Assembly (NCBI RefSeq): GCF_001274895.1
Contig: NZ_CP006841.1
Coordinates: 1,922,001-1,986,000, forward strand
Reading direction: 5' to 3'
From: Corynebacterium lactis RW2-5
GTDB lineage: Bacteria > Actinomycetota > Actinomycetes > Mycobacteriales > Mycobacteriaceae
DNA length: 64,000 nucleotides
A model generated the notes under the pieces. The model was not told where the DNA came from. It saw only the letters and a program-made list of their open reading frames with translations, and did no database searches. The position numbers and the translations under genes were made by a program. This document shows, one piece after another, positions 28,383-40,118 of the stretch; positions within the stretch are counted from its first letter, which is position 1; the number at the start of each line of letters is the position of its first letter.

Positions 28383-29517
28383 TCCGTCTCTAGAACAGCT
28401 TCGAGCCCGCGGCACCCTCAAGTGGACTGCATACCCTGCCGACGTACTGCCCCTATGGGTCGCCGAGTCCGACCCCGACACCTGCCCCGCTGTTGCCCAC
28501 GCCGTCGCCGAGGCCTGCAAGCGCGAACACTTCGGATACCCACCTCGCGACATCTCCGCCCTCACCGAAGCCGCCGCGGGATTCTCCGAGCTTCGCTACG
28601 GCTGGCGCCCGAACCCCGACAACATCTTCGCAATCGCCGATGTCGTCCGCGGAGTCACACTCGCCGTCGAGCGATTCACCCGCCCGGACAGCGCAATCGT
28701 AGTGCCCACCCCCGCCTACATGCCCTTCTTCGATGTGGGGCCGGCTCTTGGGCGTGAGTCTGTCTTTATCCCCACGCTTGCCGACGGGCCGGACCTCGAC
28801 GCCCTCGAGGATGCCTTCAAGGACGGGGCCGGTTGCCTGATTCTGTGCAACCCCAATAATCCCCTGGGCTTTACGTACACAGCGGAGAAACTTCGCGAGA
28901 TTACCGACCTCGCGGCGCGCTACGGCGCCCGCGTTATTTCAGACGAGATCCACGGTCCTGTAGTCCTGACCGGCAAGCACACCCCGACAGCGTCGGTGTC
29001 GGACACCGCCGACGAGGTCACGATTACGGTGACCGCGACGTCGAAAGGCTGGAATACGGCCGGACTCAAGTGCGCACAACTGATTTTGAACAACGCCGAT
29101 GCGAAGGAGTGGAACGCGCTGCCGCACATTGTGCACGAAGGGGTGTCCATCCTGGGGCTGGTCGCGGCCGCCGCCGCCTGGCGCGACGGAGTCCCGTGGC
29201 TGGATAGGTTCCTCGACGTGCTGCGCGGCAACCGCGACACCATCGCTGCCCGGCTGGCCGAGTTCGCGCCGGAGGCTAAGTTCACTCCCCCGCAGGCTTC
29301 CTTCCTCGGCTGGATCGACCTGACCGGTGTCCCCGGCATCGACACCGGCAATCCGTCGCAGTGGTTGGTCGACAATGCCCGGATAGCACTAAACCCCGGC
29401 ACCGCCTTCGGAGAAGGGGGCTCGGGGCATGTGCGGATGAATTTCGCGACCTCGCCCGAAATCCTGGGCGAGGCGCTCGACCGCTTTGAGGCGGCCATCG
29501 CAGCTAGCCGGGGCTAG
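28342..29517 (+). CDS. aecD: Cystathionine beta-lyase / C-S lyase (MalY/PatB-type PLP enzyme)
   Basis: A fold-type I PLP enzyme that cleaves cystathionine and other S-conjugates to pyruvate, ammonia and a thiol. It resembles C. glutamicum AecD closely: LKWT-YP-DVLPLWVAESD near the N-terminus, CNPNNPLG, DEIHGPVVL, and TATSKGWNTAGLKCAQ with the PLP lysine in ATSKGWN. Length 391 residues. The start is a GTG just after TATAAA. An McbR-type box overlaps the promoter, tying it to sulfur amino-acid control. Its TAG and the TAG of the convergent phosphatase share CTAG at 29514-29517. Confidence 0.93.
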   Translation: MNESTSKNFDSVTFPSLEQLRARGTLKWTAYPADVLPLWVAESDPDTCPAVAHAVAEACKREHFGYPPRDISALTEAAAGFSELRYGWRPNPDNIFAIADVVRGVTLAVERFTRPDSAIVVPTPAYMPFFDVGPALGRESVFIPTLADGPDLDALEDAFKDGAGCLILCNPNNPLGFTYTAEKLREITDLAARYGARVISDEIHGPVVLTGKHTPTASVSDTADEVTITVTATSKGWNTAGLKCAQLILNNADAKEWNALPHIVHEGVSILGLVAAAAAWRDGVPWLDRFLDVLRGNRDTIAARLAEFAPEAKFTPPQASFLGWIDLTGVPGIDTGNPSQWLVDNARIALNPGTAFGEGGSGHVRMNFATSPEILGEALDRFEAAIAASRG

Positions 29518-30851
29518 TTGGTCACGGTGACGGAGCCGTCAGCGTTGACAACGTACTTCGCGGCATAGGCGCGGGCTAGGTTCATACGAATGTGCTGGCC
29601 CTCGCCGTCGTTTCGGTCCAGCGGGTAACCGGAGGCTATGGCGGTCTGAGCGAGGATTTGCTCACGCTGGGAGTCGTTCAGCTCCGGGAACTTCGTGGCG
29701 AGCAGACCCGCGTAGCGCTTCGGGACGACGACCGGGTTGTTGGTTCCACCGATCTGCTTGAAGTCGTAGGTCATGCGGTCCGTGTAAATCTTGGCGGCAT
29801 CCGCATCGGACATGTACGGGGTGTCCTTTGCGACGCACTCCGCGATGGTTCCGCCACAACGGTACTCCAGCTCCGCGCGCAGCTCGCCCTGTGCCTGCTC
29901 GATAAGGTGCTGGAACTCCGAATCGGCCCAGCGGTCAGCGGCGGCCTGGTTGCCCATCATGCGGCCACCGATGACATCGAGTGGGTAGTGGACGCCCATG
30001 ACCAGGCGGGACTGGCCGGCCTCGGAGGAACGGGCCTGAATCTGCGCAGCGACTTCCGGCATCATGATCGACAGCAGGGTCGACGTCCACGCGGCCTTGT
30101 TGGTGTGGCCGGACGGGTAGGACGGAGTCGTTGAGTACGGGTCGTCCTGGCCGTCGCGGTAGTAGCGCTTGATGCGGTCCGGCGCGACGACGAAGGGGCG
30201 ATCGTAGCCGTAGTAGTACTTCTCAATGAAGGTTGAGCTCATCACACCGCCGCCGCGGGCGAGGTTTCCGGAAAGCAAGGCCTTGGTCTTGGGCAGGTAG
30301 CCCTCCTTCAGTGCTGCCTTGAAGTGGGCTCCGAGGTTCTTGCCCATGCCGGTGGAGAGGTTCTCAAGTGGGTCAATGTAGTCGTCGTCGAGAGCGAGGT
30401 TCTTTGCATTCTCGTCGTTTTCGGCCTCATTGTTAATGCGCACGACGGTCTCGAGGTTCTGCTCCATCACCTCGGGGTGGTTCTTCTTCAGGTCCTCGAA
30501 GGGGTTGACCACGTAGAAGTAGAAGAACTTATCGGTCGCAGCGTCCGACTGATGGAAGCGGTAGAGCTGGTCGATACGGAAGGGGGACGCCTGAGGGGCC
30601 TGCATCCCCTGAGCATTCTCGCCGCGGGCAGGGCCAACCGATTCGAAGCCCGGAGACGCGAGGCCACCGGCAACGTCCGGGGTCTTAGCACCTATCCAAG
30701 AATTAGGTTCCTGAGCTGGTGCAGGAGCAATTCCAGTGGGCAATGCTGGCTGGGCCAGCGCTGCCGGCGCGGTTCCTAGCATCATGGTCATCGCCGCCGC
30801 CGCTGCACAAGAACGGACGGCACTGCGATTAAAGGCTTTGCGGATAGACAC
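29514..30851 (-). CDS. Secreted PAP2-family acid phosphatase
   Basis: A 445-residue exported phosphatase. The N-terminus is a Sec signal (SIRKAFNRS, hydrophobic AAAAAMTMMLGTAPAALA, cleavage near AQP). The three PAP2 motifs are present: K-x6-RP-like in YYYGYDRPFVVAPDRIKRYY, PSYPSGHTNKA, and SRLVMGVHYPLDVIGG with the catalytic His. The N-terminal 150 residues are Pro/Ala- and charge-rich without a known domain. The start is GTG at 30849-30851 with GAAGGG upstream. It probably liberates phosphate outside the membrane; substrate unknown. Confidence 0.88.
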   Translation of the reverse strand: MSIRKAFNRSAVRSCAAAAAMTMMLGTAPAALAQPALPTGIAPAPAQEPNSWIGAKTPDVAGGLASPGFESVGPARGENAQGMQAPQASPFRIDQLYRFHQSDAATDKFFYFYVVNPFEDLKKNHPEVMEQNLETVVRINNEAENDENAKNLALDDDYIDPLENLSTGMGKNLGAHFKAALKEGYLPKTKALLSGNLARGGGVMSSTFIEKYYYGYDRPFVVAPDRIKRYYRDGQDDPYSTTPSYPSGHTNKAAWTSTLLSIMMPEVAAQIQARSSEAGQSRLVMGVHYPLDVIGGRMMGNQAAADRWADSEFQHLIEQAQGELRAELEYRCGGTIAECVAKDTPYMSDADAAKIYTDRMTYDFKQIGGTNNPVVVPKRYAGLLATKFPELNDSQREQILAQTAIASGYPLDRNDGEGQHIRMNLARAYAAKYVVNADGSVTVTN

Positions 30852-31007
30852 GGTAGTCCCTTCGGAGAAAATGTCTTTCGAGAATCAGTATCGCGCGGCT
30901 TTCGCCGAAAACGAGAGAAAACTGGGTCCGTGCTAAGGACAGACTCAAAGATTCTGGATTTATATTAGGCGGATTAACACCTTTATGCGATTTGAAAAGC
31001 CAAAATA

Positions 31008-31039
31008 AGCCCCAGCGAGGGGGTATCCTCGCTGGGGCT
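31008..31039 (-). terminator. Strong hairpin terminator for the hydroxyacyl-CoA dehydrogenase gene
   Basis: AGCCCCAGCGAGG (31008-31020) pairs perfectly with CCTCGCTGGGGCT (31027-31039), a 13-bp GC-rich stem with a 6-base loop. On the minus strand it is followed by TTATTTTGGCTTTT, a T-rich tail, and it lies 48 bases after the gene's stop at 31087. Confidence 0.8.
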
Positions 31040-31047
31040 CTATCACC

Positions 31048-31076
31048 CGAGTCGGAAGAATTCTGCTACCGACTCG
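31048..31076. terminator. Second hairpin between the dehydrogenase stop and the main terminator
   Basis: CGAGTCGG (31048-31055) and CCGACTCG (31069-31076) form an 8-bp stem. It lies just before the main terminator on the minus strand and has no T run of its own, so it may aid termination or protect the 3' end. Confidence 0.45.
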
Positions 31077-31086
31077 TTTGAAATTT

Positions 31087-31953
31087 TTACTTGGAGTAGT
31101 CGTAGAAACCGCGACCGGACTTGCGGCCGAAACGCCCTGCCTCCACCATGCGCTTGAGCAGCGGCGGTGCCGCGTAGGTCGGCTCAGCGTACTCGTCGTA
31201 CATAGCGTCGGCGATGAACTTAACAGTGTCCAGCCCGACCATGTCGGCCAAAGTCAGCGGACCCATCGGGTGGGCGCAGCCGTTGACCATACCTGCATCG
31301 ATGTCCTCCGCGGTCGCAACGCCATCCTGCAGCATGCGAATCGCGCCGAGGATGTACGGAACCAGAAGTGCGTTGACGATGAATCCGGAGCGATCCTTCG
31401 CGCGAATCACGGTCTTGCCCAGTGCTTCCTTGGCGTAGTCGTAGGCGCGGTCCGCCTGCACCTGCCCGGTGGACAGCGTCACCACGTGCTCAACCAGCGG
31501 GAGCACCGGCACGGGGTTGAAGAAGTGAAGGCCCATGACGCGCTCAGGGCGCTTGGTTGCCGCTGCAATCGACTGAATCGGCAGCGAAGAGGTGTTAGAG
31601 GCAAGAATCGCGTCATCCGACTCGACAATCTCATCGAGCTGCGAGAATACGGATGCCTTTACCTCAGGGTTTTCCACGATGGCCTCGATAACCAGCTCGC
31701 GGTCGGCAAAATCGTCCAGCTCGGTAGTGTAGCTAATCCGGCCGAGAATCTCGTCGCGTGCGCTCTGCTCGAGCTTTCCGCGGGAAACCGCCTTGTCCAG
31801 AGACTTCTCGATGCGCGCGCGGCCCGCGTCGAGGAACTCCTGCTTAGCCTCCCAGACCTTAACCTCGCTGCCGGCCTTCGCGCAGACCTCGATAATGCCG
31901 GAGCCCATCTGTCCCGCGCCGACGATACCTACTCGAGAAATGCTGTTTGCCAT
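31087..31953 (-). CDS. 3-hydroxybutyryl-CoA dehydrogenase
   Basis: A 288-residue NAD(P)-dependent 3-hydroxyacyl-CoA dehydrogenase of the FadB2/Hbd type, interconverting acetoacetyl-CoA and 3-hydroxybutyryl-CoA in fatty-acid metabolism. The N-terminal Rossmann motif is VGIVGAGQMGSGI; the 3HCDH signature region is GLHFFNPVPVLPLVEHV and the C-terminal domain has DRSGFIVNALLVPYI and HPMGPLTLADMVGLD. The ATG at 31953 (MANSISRVG) has an AGGTAGGA site six bases upstream; the longer open frame to 32031 is unlikely. Confidence 0.92.
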   Translation of the reverse strand: MANSISRVGIVGAGQMGSGIIEVCAKAGSEVKVWEAKQEFLDAGRARIEKSLDKAVSRGKLEQSARDEILGRISYTTELDDFADRELVIEAIVENPEVKASVFSQLDEIVESDDAILASNTSSLPIQSIAAATKRPERVMGLHFFNPVPVLPLVEHVVTLSTGQVQADRAYDYAKEALGKTVIRAKDRSGFIVNALLVPYILGAIRMLQDGVATAEDIDAGMVNGCAHPMGPLTLADMVGLDTVKFIADAMYDEYAEPTYAAPPLLKRMVEAGRFGRKSGRGFYDYSK

Positions 31954-32097
31954 GGTTTTCCTACCTCTCCCGGTCTGACCCGGTGAAAACTTTCGCTTGG
32001 GGCGTATATCTCTCCCCAGGCTACTAACCACGGGTCGGACCTTCAGCGGTTTCCGATAAAAGGTGTAATTTTTTGGCCTCTGCTTATTTGGCCTCCG

Positions 32098-32730
32098 CTA
32101 GAAAGCCATTCGCTTACGCAGAGCCTCCCGAATCGAGGTCAGCTGCTCCACCGCCTGTCCGGCCAAGTCTTCCACAGGCTGCTCTCCGTTAGAGCGCACG
32201 GACTCCCACTTGGAAATAACCCGATCCAGGGCATCTTCCATCACGGTGAGATAGGCCATGTCAGCGTGCGGGCCTTCCTCGTCGGTCAGCCGGGCCAGCG
32301 CCTCCTGATCCACTTCCGCGAGAGAGGGATCTACCCCGACTCCCAGGATCTTGACCAGCCGGTCTTCTTCCTCTCTAAAAACTGGCGACGCCAATTGCGC
32401 CAATTCCCGAGTGCCGTCCGACACCGATCCCTTTGCGATAAGCTCCTGCGACGCTTCCTTTAGCACCGAGGTATCCGCAGCAAGCTGCGCCAGCGAATCC
32501 CGCAATTGCGCACTGGATGTCGTCGCTGCGGGCTGGGTGCTTTCGGACTTCGGGGTCTCCTGCGAGGGCATTGCCTCCGGAGAGTCGCTTGCCGACGGTG
32601 TCCCCTTACCAACGGACTCGGCCGAGCTGCACGCGCCCAGGCCCAGTGCCGCGAGAGAGACTAATCCCACCGCACCGGCCCGGAGCCTCTTACGGGGAGA
32701 GGACGTGTCCTTTGCAGTGGAGGAAAACAT
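32098..32730 (-). CDS. Putative lipoprotein
   Basis: A 210-residue secreted protein with a lipoprotein signal: basic start (SSPRKRLR), hydrophobic AGAVGLVSLAALGLG and lipobox LGLGAC, so Cys34 should be lipidated. After a Ser/Pro/Thr-rich spacer the mature part is helical and acidic (LRDSLAQLAADTSVLKEASQELIAKG, EEDRLVKIL). No known domain recognised. Its ATG shares one base with the stop of the ABM-domain gene, so they are co-translated. Confidence 0.75.
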   Translation of the reverse strand: MFSSTAKDTSSPRKRLRAGAVGLVSLAALGLGACSSAESVGKGTPSASDSPEAMPSQETPKSESTQPAATTSSAQLRDSLAQLAADTSVLKEASQELIAKGSVSDGTRELAQLASPVFREEEDRLVKILGVGVDPSLAEVDQEALARLTDEEGPHADMAYLTVMEDALDRVISKWESVRSNGEQPVEDLAGQAVEQLTSIREALRKRMAF

Positions 32731-33053
32731 TAATCGACCTGCAGCTCGCCCATACGATCCCAGTCCTGCTTGTCCGGCAGCACCTGGGAGACGATCTTCG
32801 GGGTCTCGACTAGCAGCGGCTTCATGGCCTCAAGGCCCTCAGCGAAATGCTCGGAGTTGACGTGCGCCTCCGCAGCATCGTCCTCGAAAGCCTCGACGAG
32901 GATGTACTGGTTCGGGTCCTCAACGCTGCGGGACCACTCGAACCACTTGTTGCCTGCCTCAGCACGGGTGGCCTTAGTGAAGTCGGCGACGTGATCCATC
33001 CACTCGTCGGCAAACTCGGGCTTTACTTGGTAATTGACAACAATGAAAATCAT
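32730..33053 (-). CDS. Antibiotic-biosynthesis-monooxygenase (ABM) domain protein
   Basis: A 107-residue dimeric alpha-beta barrel protein: MIFIVVNYQVKPEFADEWMDHVADFTKATRAE, GNKWFEWSRSVEDPNQYILVEAFEDDAAEAHVNSEHF and a final PKIVSQ region, the ABM pattern. Relatives are quinol or heme-acting monooxygenases or simply stress-related proteins; the exact reaction is not predictable. I used the ATG at 33051-33053 because homology begins there; an upstream in-frame start at 33089 would add 12 unlike residues. Confidence 0.82.
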   Translation of the reverse strand: MIFIVVNYQVKPEFADEWMDHVADFTKATRAEAGNKWFEWSRSVEDPNQYILVEAFEDDAAEAHVNSEHFAEGLEAMKPLLVETPKIVSQVLPDKQDWDRMGELQVD

Positions 33054-33135
33054 GTCGCCCACTGTAGGCGCGTAATCGCCTAAATGCACACTCTTTCGCC
33101 AATCGGCTGCGACTGAGGCCTATATCATTGACCAC

Positions 33136-33690
33136 ATGATGCACGCACCGCTCATCCTGTCTTACCAGGGCAAAACTCCCCGCATTCACTCCGACGCCTG
33201 GATTGCTCCGGGCGCGGTAATTATCGGCGATGTCGAAATCGGGGCGGAAAGCTCCGTCTTCTACGGCTGTGTCCTCCGTGGCGATGTCGCGCCAATCCGC
33301 ATCGGCCGCCGCACAAACATTCAGGACAACTCCACAATCCACGTCGACTCCGACGCCCCGACCACTCTCGGAGACCACGTCACCGTCGGCCACATGGCTC
33401 TCATCCACGGCACCACCGTCGAAGATAGCACTCTCGTCGGCATGAAGTCGGCGCTCCTATCACACTCGCGCATTGGGGCCGGCAGCCTTATTGCCGCGGG
33501 CGCCGTTGTCCTGGAGGGCCAGGAGATCCCGCCCGCGTCGCTCGCCGCGGGAGTCCCCGCCAAGGTCCGCCGCCAGCTTTCCGACGAAGAGGTCGCCGGT
33601 TTCATCGCCCATGCGGGCCGCTACGTTGAGACGTCGAACCAGCATCGCCACCTGGAGCAGGTGGACATCGACATGGTGCGGTTCAACTAA
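33136..33690 (+). CDS. Gamma-class carbonic anhydrase-like protein
   Basis: A left-handed beta-helix protein of 184 residues. Hexapeptide repeats run through AWIAPGAVIIGDVEIGAESSVFYGCVLRGDVAPIRIGRRTNIQDNSTIHVD, and the histidines of the zinc site fit TIHVD and VGHMALIHG. Relatives (YrdA, PaaY, CaiE) are gamma-carbonic anhydrases or thioesterase-like accessory proteins, so enzymatic activity is unproven. Tandem ATG codons occur at 33136 and 33139; either may start it. The trimer is cytoplasmic. Confidence 0.85.
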   Translation: MMHAPLILSYQGKTPRIHSDAWIAPGAVIIGDVEIGAESSVFYGCVLRGDVAPIRIGRRTNIQDNSTIHVDSDAPTTLGDHVTVGHMALIHGTTVEDSTLVGMKSALLSHSRIGAGSLIAAGAVVLEGQEIPPASLAAGVPAKVRRQLSDEEVAGFIAHAGRYVETSNQHRHLEQVDIDMVRFN

Positions 33691-33714
33691 GGGCGTGCCG
33701 TCCGTACCGTTCGG

Positions 33715-34452
33715 CTAGGCCAAGACTGCGCCGGAGGATTCCATCTCCATCAACGAAAAATCGCCACGGTCCGCGTCGACTGCGGCGATTTGCTTACGCA
33801 GCACCCGCACTGAGAATCCCTCCTTCAGCCCGTCCAGCACCGTCGCTCGAACACAGTGATCCGTGGCGATACCAGCGACGTCGATTTCCTCGATATCGGA
33901 GGCGCGCAAGGCGTCGGCAAGCAGAACTCCGGCCTCGGTCCGGCCTTCGAAACCAGAGTAGGCCGCAGAGTACTCCCCCTTGGTGACATCGATACGCACA
34001 GCGTGCGGGTTTAGCTGTGCGAAAAACTCCAGGGCACGCTGCATCTCGGGGTGAATCTCGGCTCCGGTAGTGCCCGCAACACAGTGGGCAGGCCAGGTAT
34101 CTACGAAATCGGGATCATCGGAAAAGTGCTCTCCTGGGTCGATATGATTATCCCTACTGGTGACGATGACATCGTATTTGTTAGCCGTTCCGGCAACGTG
34201 CAGATATGTATTTCGGAAGGCGGTAACGGCACCGTCAACAGCCAACGATCCCCCCTCCGAGAAATCGTTTTGCGCATCCACCACCACTAACGCCATCCGA
34301 GGCCGAGGCGGATGCGATGGCTCGGACTCCTGCGGAATCGTTTGGGGGGTGCGTGCTTTCTCGGGCGCTGTGGTAGAGACGTCTGGCTTCGCGTGCTCAT
34401 CGAGCTCGCCCTCATTGAGCTGTCGGTACATCTCGGAGAAAGAAGCGTTCAT
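33715..34452 (-). CDS. pncA: Nicotinamidase (PncA-like isochorismatase family)
   Basis: This cysteine hydrolase converts nicotinamide to nicotinic acid for NAD salvage. The triad is seen as Asp59 in VVVDAQNDF, Lys in VTKGEYS and Cys in IATDHCVRATVLD; the metal site fits RDNH and DPGEHF. DTWPAHCVAGTTGAEIHPEM is typical. The first 52 residues are polar and Pro-rich with no match to PncA; translation could instead begin at Met53 (34296), though neither start has a good ribosome-binding site. Confidence 0.87.
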   Translation of the reverse strand: MNASFSEMYRQLNEGELDEHAKPDVSTTAPEKARTPQTIPQESEPSHPPRPRMALVVVDAQNDFSEGGSLAVDGAVTAFRNTYLHVAGTANKYDVIVTSRDNHIDPGEHFSDDPDFVDTWPAHCVAGTTGAEIHPEMQRALEFFAQLNPHAVRIDVTKGEYSAAYSGFEGRTEAGVLLADALRASDIEEIDVAGIATDHCVRATVLDGLKEGFSVRVLRKQIAAVDADRGDFSLMEMESSGAVLA

Positions 34453-34591
34453 GCATTACATCTTGCCACGACCACGCAGACCAAAAACGGGCGGCGGGGT
34501 ATGCCAACGGCCGCACATCTCGTGGGTTTTGTTCCAATCCGGCTAAAATTATCCCGACTGACAACTGGTTCTTTAGCTTAGGAGGACTCAC

Positions 34592-35533
34592 ATGCCAGGC
34601 GGACTAGTAGCACTGCTTGACGACGTTGCGACAATCGCAAAGGCAGCGGCGGCCTCGACCGACGACATTGCTGCCGCTGCTGGTCGAGCCAGTGCCAAGG
34701 CTGCGGGCGTAGTAGTAGACGATGCCGCGGTGACCCCGCAGTTCGTCGACGGAGTCTCTCCTAAGCGGGAACTTCCCATGATTTGGCGAATCACTAAGGG
34801 ATCGTTGATCAACAAAATCGTCATTATCCTGCCGATTGCGCTGTTGCTCAGCCAATTCCTCCCCTGGGCTTTGACCCCGATTCTCATGCTGGGCGGCTCC
34901 TACTTGTGCTTCGAGGGGATGGAGAAGGTGTGGGAAAAGATTCACCACAGACTATCCCCGAAGGTCAGCGAGGCCGAGCGCATGGAGGCTGCGACAAACC
35001 GCTCGCCGAAGGATGAAGATGCCCTGGTGAAGTCCGCTATCTTCACCGACCTCATCCTCTCCGCGGAGATCATGGTGATCTCTCTGAACGAGGTCTCCCA
35101 CGAACCGCTACTAAACCGCGCGCTCATCCTTATCGCGGTGGCACTGGTCATTACCCTGGCCGTCTACGGCGTCGTCGGACTGCTGGTCAAGATCGATGAC
35201 ATCGGACTGTACCTGCAGTCAAAGAACTCTGCGGGGGCCGCGAAGTTCGGCGCGGGATTGGTCAAGGCCATGCCCATCGTGCTGAACATCATCGGCGTGG
35301 TCGGCACGTTCGCGATGCTCTGGGTCGGTGGTCACATCATGGTTGTCGGCCTCGACGAGCTGGGCTGGTCCCTGCCGCACCACCTGGTCCACAACCTGGA
35401 GCAGATGGTCTCCGGCGGATTCCTGACCTGGGTTGCCGGCACCACCGGATCGCTCATCTTCGGCGCGATCTGGGGCGCCATCCTCGTGGCCGCCACCGCA
35501 GTTTTGCCGTTCGGCCACAGCAAGAAGCACTAG
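34592..35533 (+). CDS. DUF808 family membrane protein (YedI-like)
   Basis: A 313-residue polytopic membrane protein of the DUF808/YedI family, function unknown. It starts with the family's MPGGLVALLDDVATIAKAAAASTDD and continues with several helices (IVIILPIALLLSQFLPWALTPILMLGGSYLCFEG; ILIAVALVITLAVYGVVGLLV; PIVLNIIGVVGTFAMLWVGGHIM; FGAIWGAILVAATAVLP). The AGGAGG eight bases before the ATG is ideal. The stop shares CTAG with the convergent YchJ-like gene. Confidence 0.9.
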   Translation: MPGGLVALLDDVATIAKAAAASTDDIAAAAGRASAKAAGVVVDDAAVTPQFVDGVSPKRELPMIWRITKGSLINKIVIILPIALLLSQFLPWALTPILMLGGSYLCFEGMEKVWEKIHHRLSPKVSEAERMEAATNRSPKDEDALVKSAIFTDLILSAEIMVISLNEVSHEPLLNRALILIAVALVITLAVYGVVGLLVKIDDIGLYLQSKNSAGAAKFGAGLVKAMPIVLNIIGVVGTFAMLWVGGHIMVVGLDELGWSLPHHLVHNLEQMVSGGFLTWVAGTTGSLIFGAIWGAILVAATAVLPFGHSKKH

Positions 35534-36009
35534 CTGTATTCGACGTCCCCGTCGACGTAGACCCAGCGGCGAGCGCGCGTGACGAAGCGCGAACGCTCGT
35601 ACATCACCGAGTTCCCTTCGCTGTCACGGAACCGAGCCCGGAACTCGACGACGCCCTCGGTATCTCCTTCGCGCCCGGCCTCGGTGTCCACGATTTCGAG
35701 GCCCAGCCACTCCACATCATCGTCGAGGTGAATGACCTCTGGACGATACCGCGGATGCCAAGTGCGCCATAGATAATCCGCCTCGTGCGCCGCGAACGCA
35801 CTATAACGAGCAGCCATCAGCTCCGCGGCAGTAGCGGCCTGCCGTTCACCTCGGTGCAGTGGGCCGCAGCACTTTCCGTAAACGCCGCCGCCACACGGGC
35901 ACGGGTCAGCATCGGAAAACCGCACCCGGCTAAACAGCCTGGCCCGCTTGTCGGTTTGTCCACGGCCAGATCCAATGCCACCGATGTCGTTTCCGAATAT
36001 TGTCGCCAT
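35530..36009 (-). CDS. YchJ-like SEC-C motif protein (UPF0225)
   Basis: A 159-residue protein with an N-terminal SEC-C zinc motif, DPCPCGGGVYGKCCGPLHRG (Cys-x-Cys and Cys-Cys), followed by the NTF2-like YchJ domain: TAAELMAARYSAFAAHEADYLWRTWHP and EFRARFRD. The family is of unknown function, often tied to protein quality control by analogy with SecA's zinc tail. The stop overlaps DUF808 by four bases (CTAG). The first 30 residues are low-complexity and may be a false extension. Confidence 0.87.
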   Translation of the reverse strand: MATIFGNDIGGIGSGRGQTDKRARLFSRVRFSDADPCPCGGGVYGKCCGPLHRGERQAATAAELMAARYSAFAAHEADYLWRTWHPRYRPEVIHLDDDVEWLGLEIVDTEAGREGDTEGVVEFRARFRDSEGNSVMYERSRFVTRARRWVYVDGDVEYS

Positions 36010-36104
36010 GAGTTTCCCCCAGCCCCCTTAGTTGTTTGATTACACCCCGAGGTTTCGAGGCTACGAAACCCCCCGGAGAGTTAAATCAATAGATACCAAA
36101 ATCA

Positions 36105-39156
<3,052 letters not shown>

Positions 39157-39177
39157 CGCGGCTCGTCCTTGAGTCTC

Positions 39178-39894
39178 TTAACTAGATTGTTTAGTCGCAT
39201 TGTCGGCTGCGATGGCGCTTCTGATAAACGCCATGGTTTCGCCTATCAGCGCTTCAGCGGGCTTGTCTCCGAGATAGAGCTTGTGGCGTTGCGCGAAGTA
39301 GTCGCTGGAAAACGAGTACTGGAAATGCATGAAGATGTCGTCGATCAGCCAGGCGATAGTCTCTGCAGAAATATCAGCCCTAACTTCGCCCGTCTCTTGA
39401 GCGCTCCTAGCCATGGCCACATAGGCCTGAGAGGTGAATCTCTCCAGCTCGTGCGCAACATCGCGCGGGACCATGTTGTTTCCCGGCGAGGTCAGAAGGT
39501 GGTACATACTGACCGCCTCCGGGTGCTCCTCGCTCGCCTGCACGGTGAGGTGCAGGAGCTGCTCAATCGTGTCGAAGATGCCTCCCGAGGCCTCGAGTTT
39601 CGGGGCAACGCTGGATTCAATCAGTTCGGCGCCGCGGGCCGTGACGTGGGAGAAAAGGTCCGCCTTGGTCGGAAAATACTTAAACAGTGCCCCGACACTG
39701 ACCCCTGCTGCCTCGGCGATGCGATTCGTATTGGCCTTTTCATAGCCGTTGCCGGCGAACTCCGCTATCGCAGCCGATTCAATCCGCTGCTGCTTTTCGG
39801 CAGCCAGGTTGCGGAAACGCTCGGTCGCCCCCGGCCCCTCGGCACCGGATCTACGCACGACAGACGAGCGCTCCAGCAAGCCTTCTCGCTCCAT
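39178..39894 (-). CDS. TetR/AcrR family transcriptional regulator
   Basis: A 238-residue repressor-type protein. The helix-turn-helix is EKANTNRIAEAAGVSVGALFKYFPTKADLFSHV, near residues 48-80; the C-terminal ligand domain is helical and not assignable. It is immediately upstream of, and co-directional with, the FGGY kinase and diverges from the aminotransferase-aldolase operon. Two similar TGAG-N6-CTCA sites in the shared intergenic region (39945-40030) are likely targets. The ATG at 39894 has AAGGAG eight bases upstream, better than the GTG at 39900. Confidence 0.88.
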   Translation of the reverse strand: MEREGLLERSSVVRRSGAEGPGATERFRNLAAEKQQRIESAAIAEFAGNGYEKANTNRIAEAAGVSVGALFKYFPTKADLFSHVTARGAELIESSVAPKLEASGGIFDTIEQLLHLTVQASEEHPEAVSMYHLLTSPGNNMVPRDVAHELERFTSQAYVAMARSAQETGEVRADISAETIAWLIDDIFMHFQYSFSSDYFAQRHKLYLGDKPAEALIGETMAFIRSAIAADNATKQSS

Positions 39895-39944
39895 ACGCAC
39901 TCTCCTTTTGAAGGACCCGACTAAGTGTCAAACAAACAGATACT

Positions 39945-39960
39945 GTGAGCCATGACTCAC
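39945..39960. promoter_or_regulatory. Operator candidate 1, TGAG-N6-CTCA type
   Basis: GTGAGCCATGACTCAC has 5-base inverted arms around six bases. A second motif of the same design lies about 71 bases downstream, both within the TetR / aminotransferase intergenic region. The repetition in one divergent regulator promoter is the reason to believe it. Confidence 0.55.
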
Positions 39961-40016
39961 TTTTAACCGGATTTTAACATGGACCACAGCAATTCTTGTT
40001 AAAATTTCGCCATAGA

Positions 40017-40030
40017 TGAGTCACCACTCA
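40017..40030. promoter_or_regulatory. Operator candidate 2, TGAG-N6-CTCA type
   Basis: TGAGTCACCACTCA repeats the arms of the site at 39945-39960 with the same six-base spacer length but a different spacer. It lies 89 bases before the aminotransferase ATG. Confidence 0.5.
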
Positions 40031-40118
40031 CCTACTAGATCGAATATTCCAACGATGCAGGACCTTTCCTCTAAAGGTTAAGCCAGATTTGTACACAGCG
40101 TTCACAGGAGCCCCTCTC

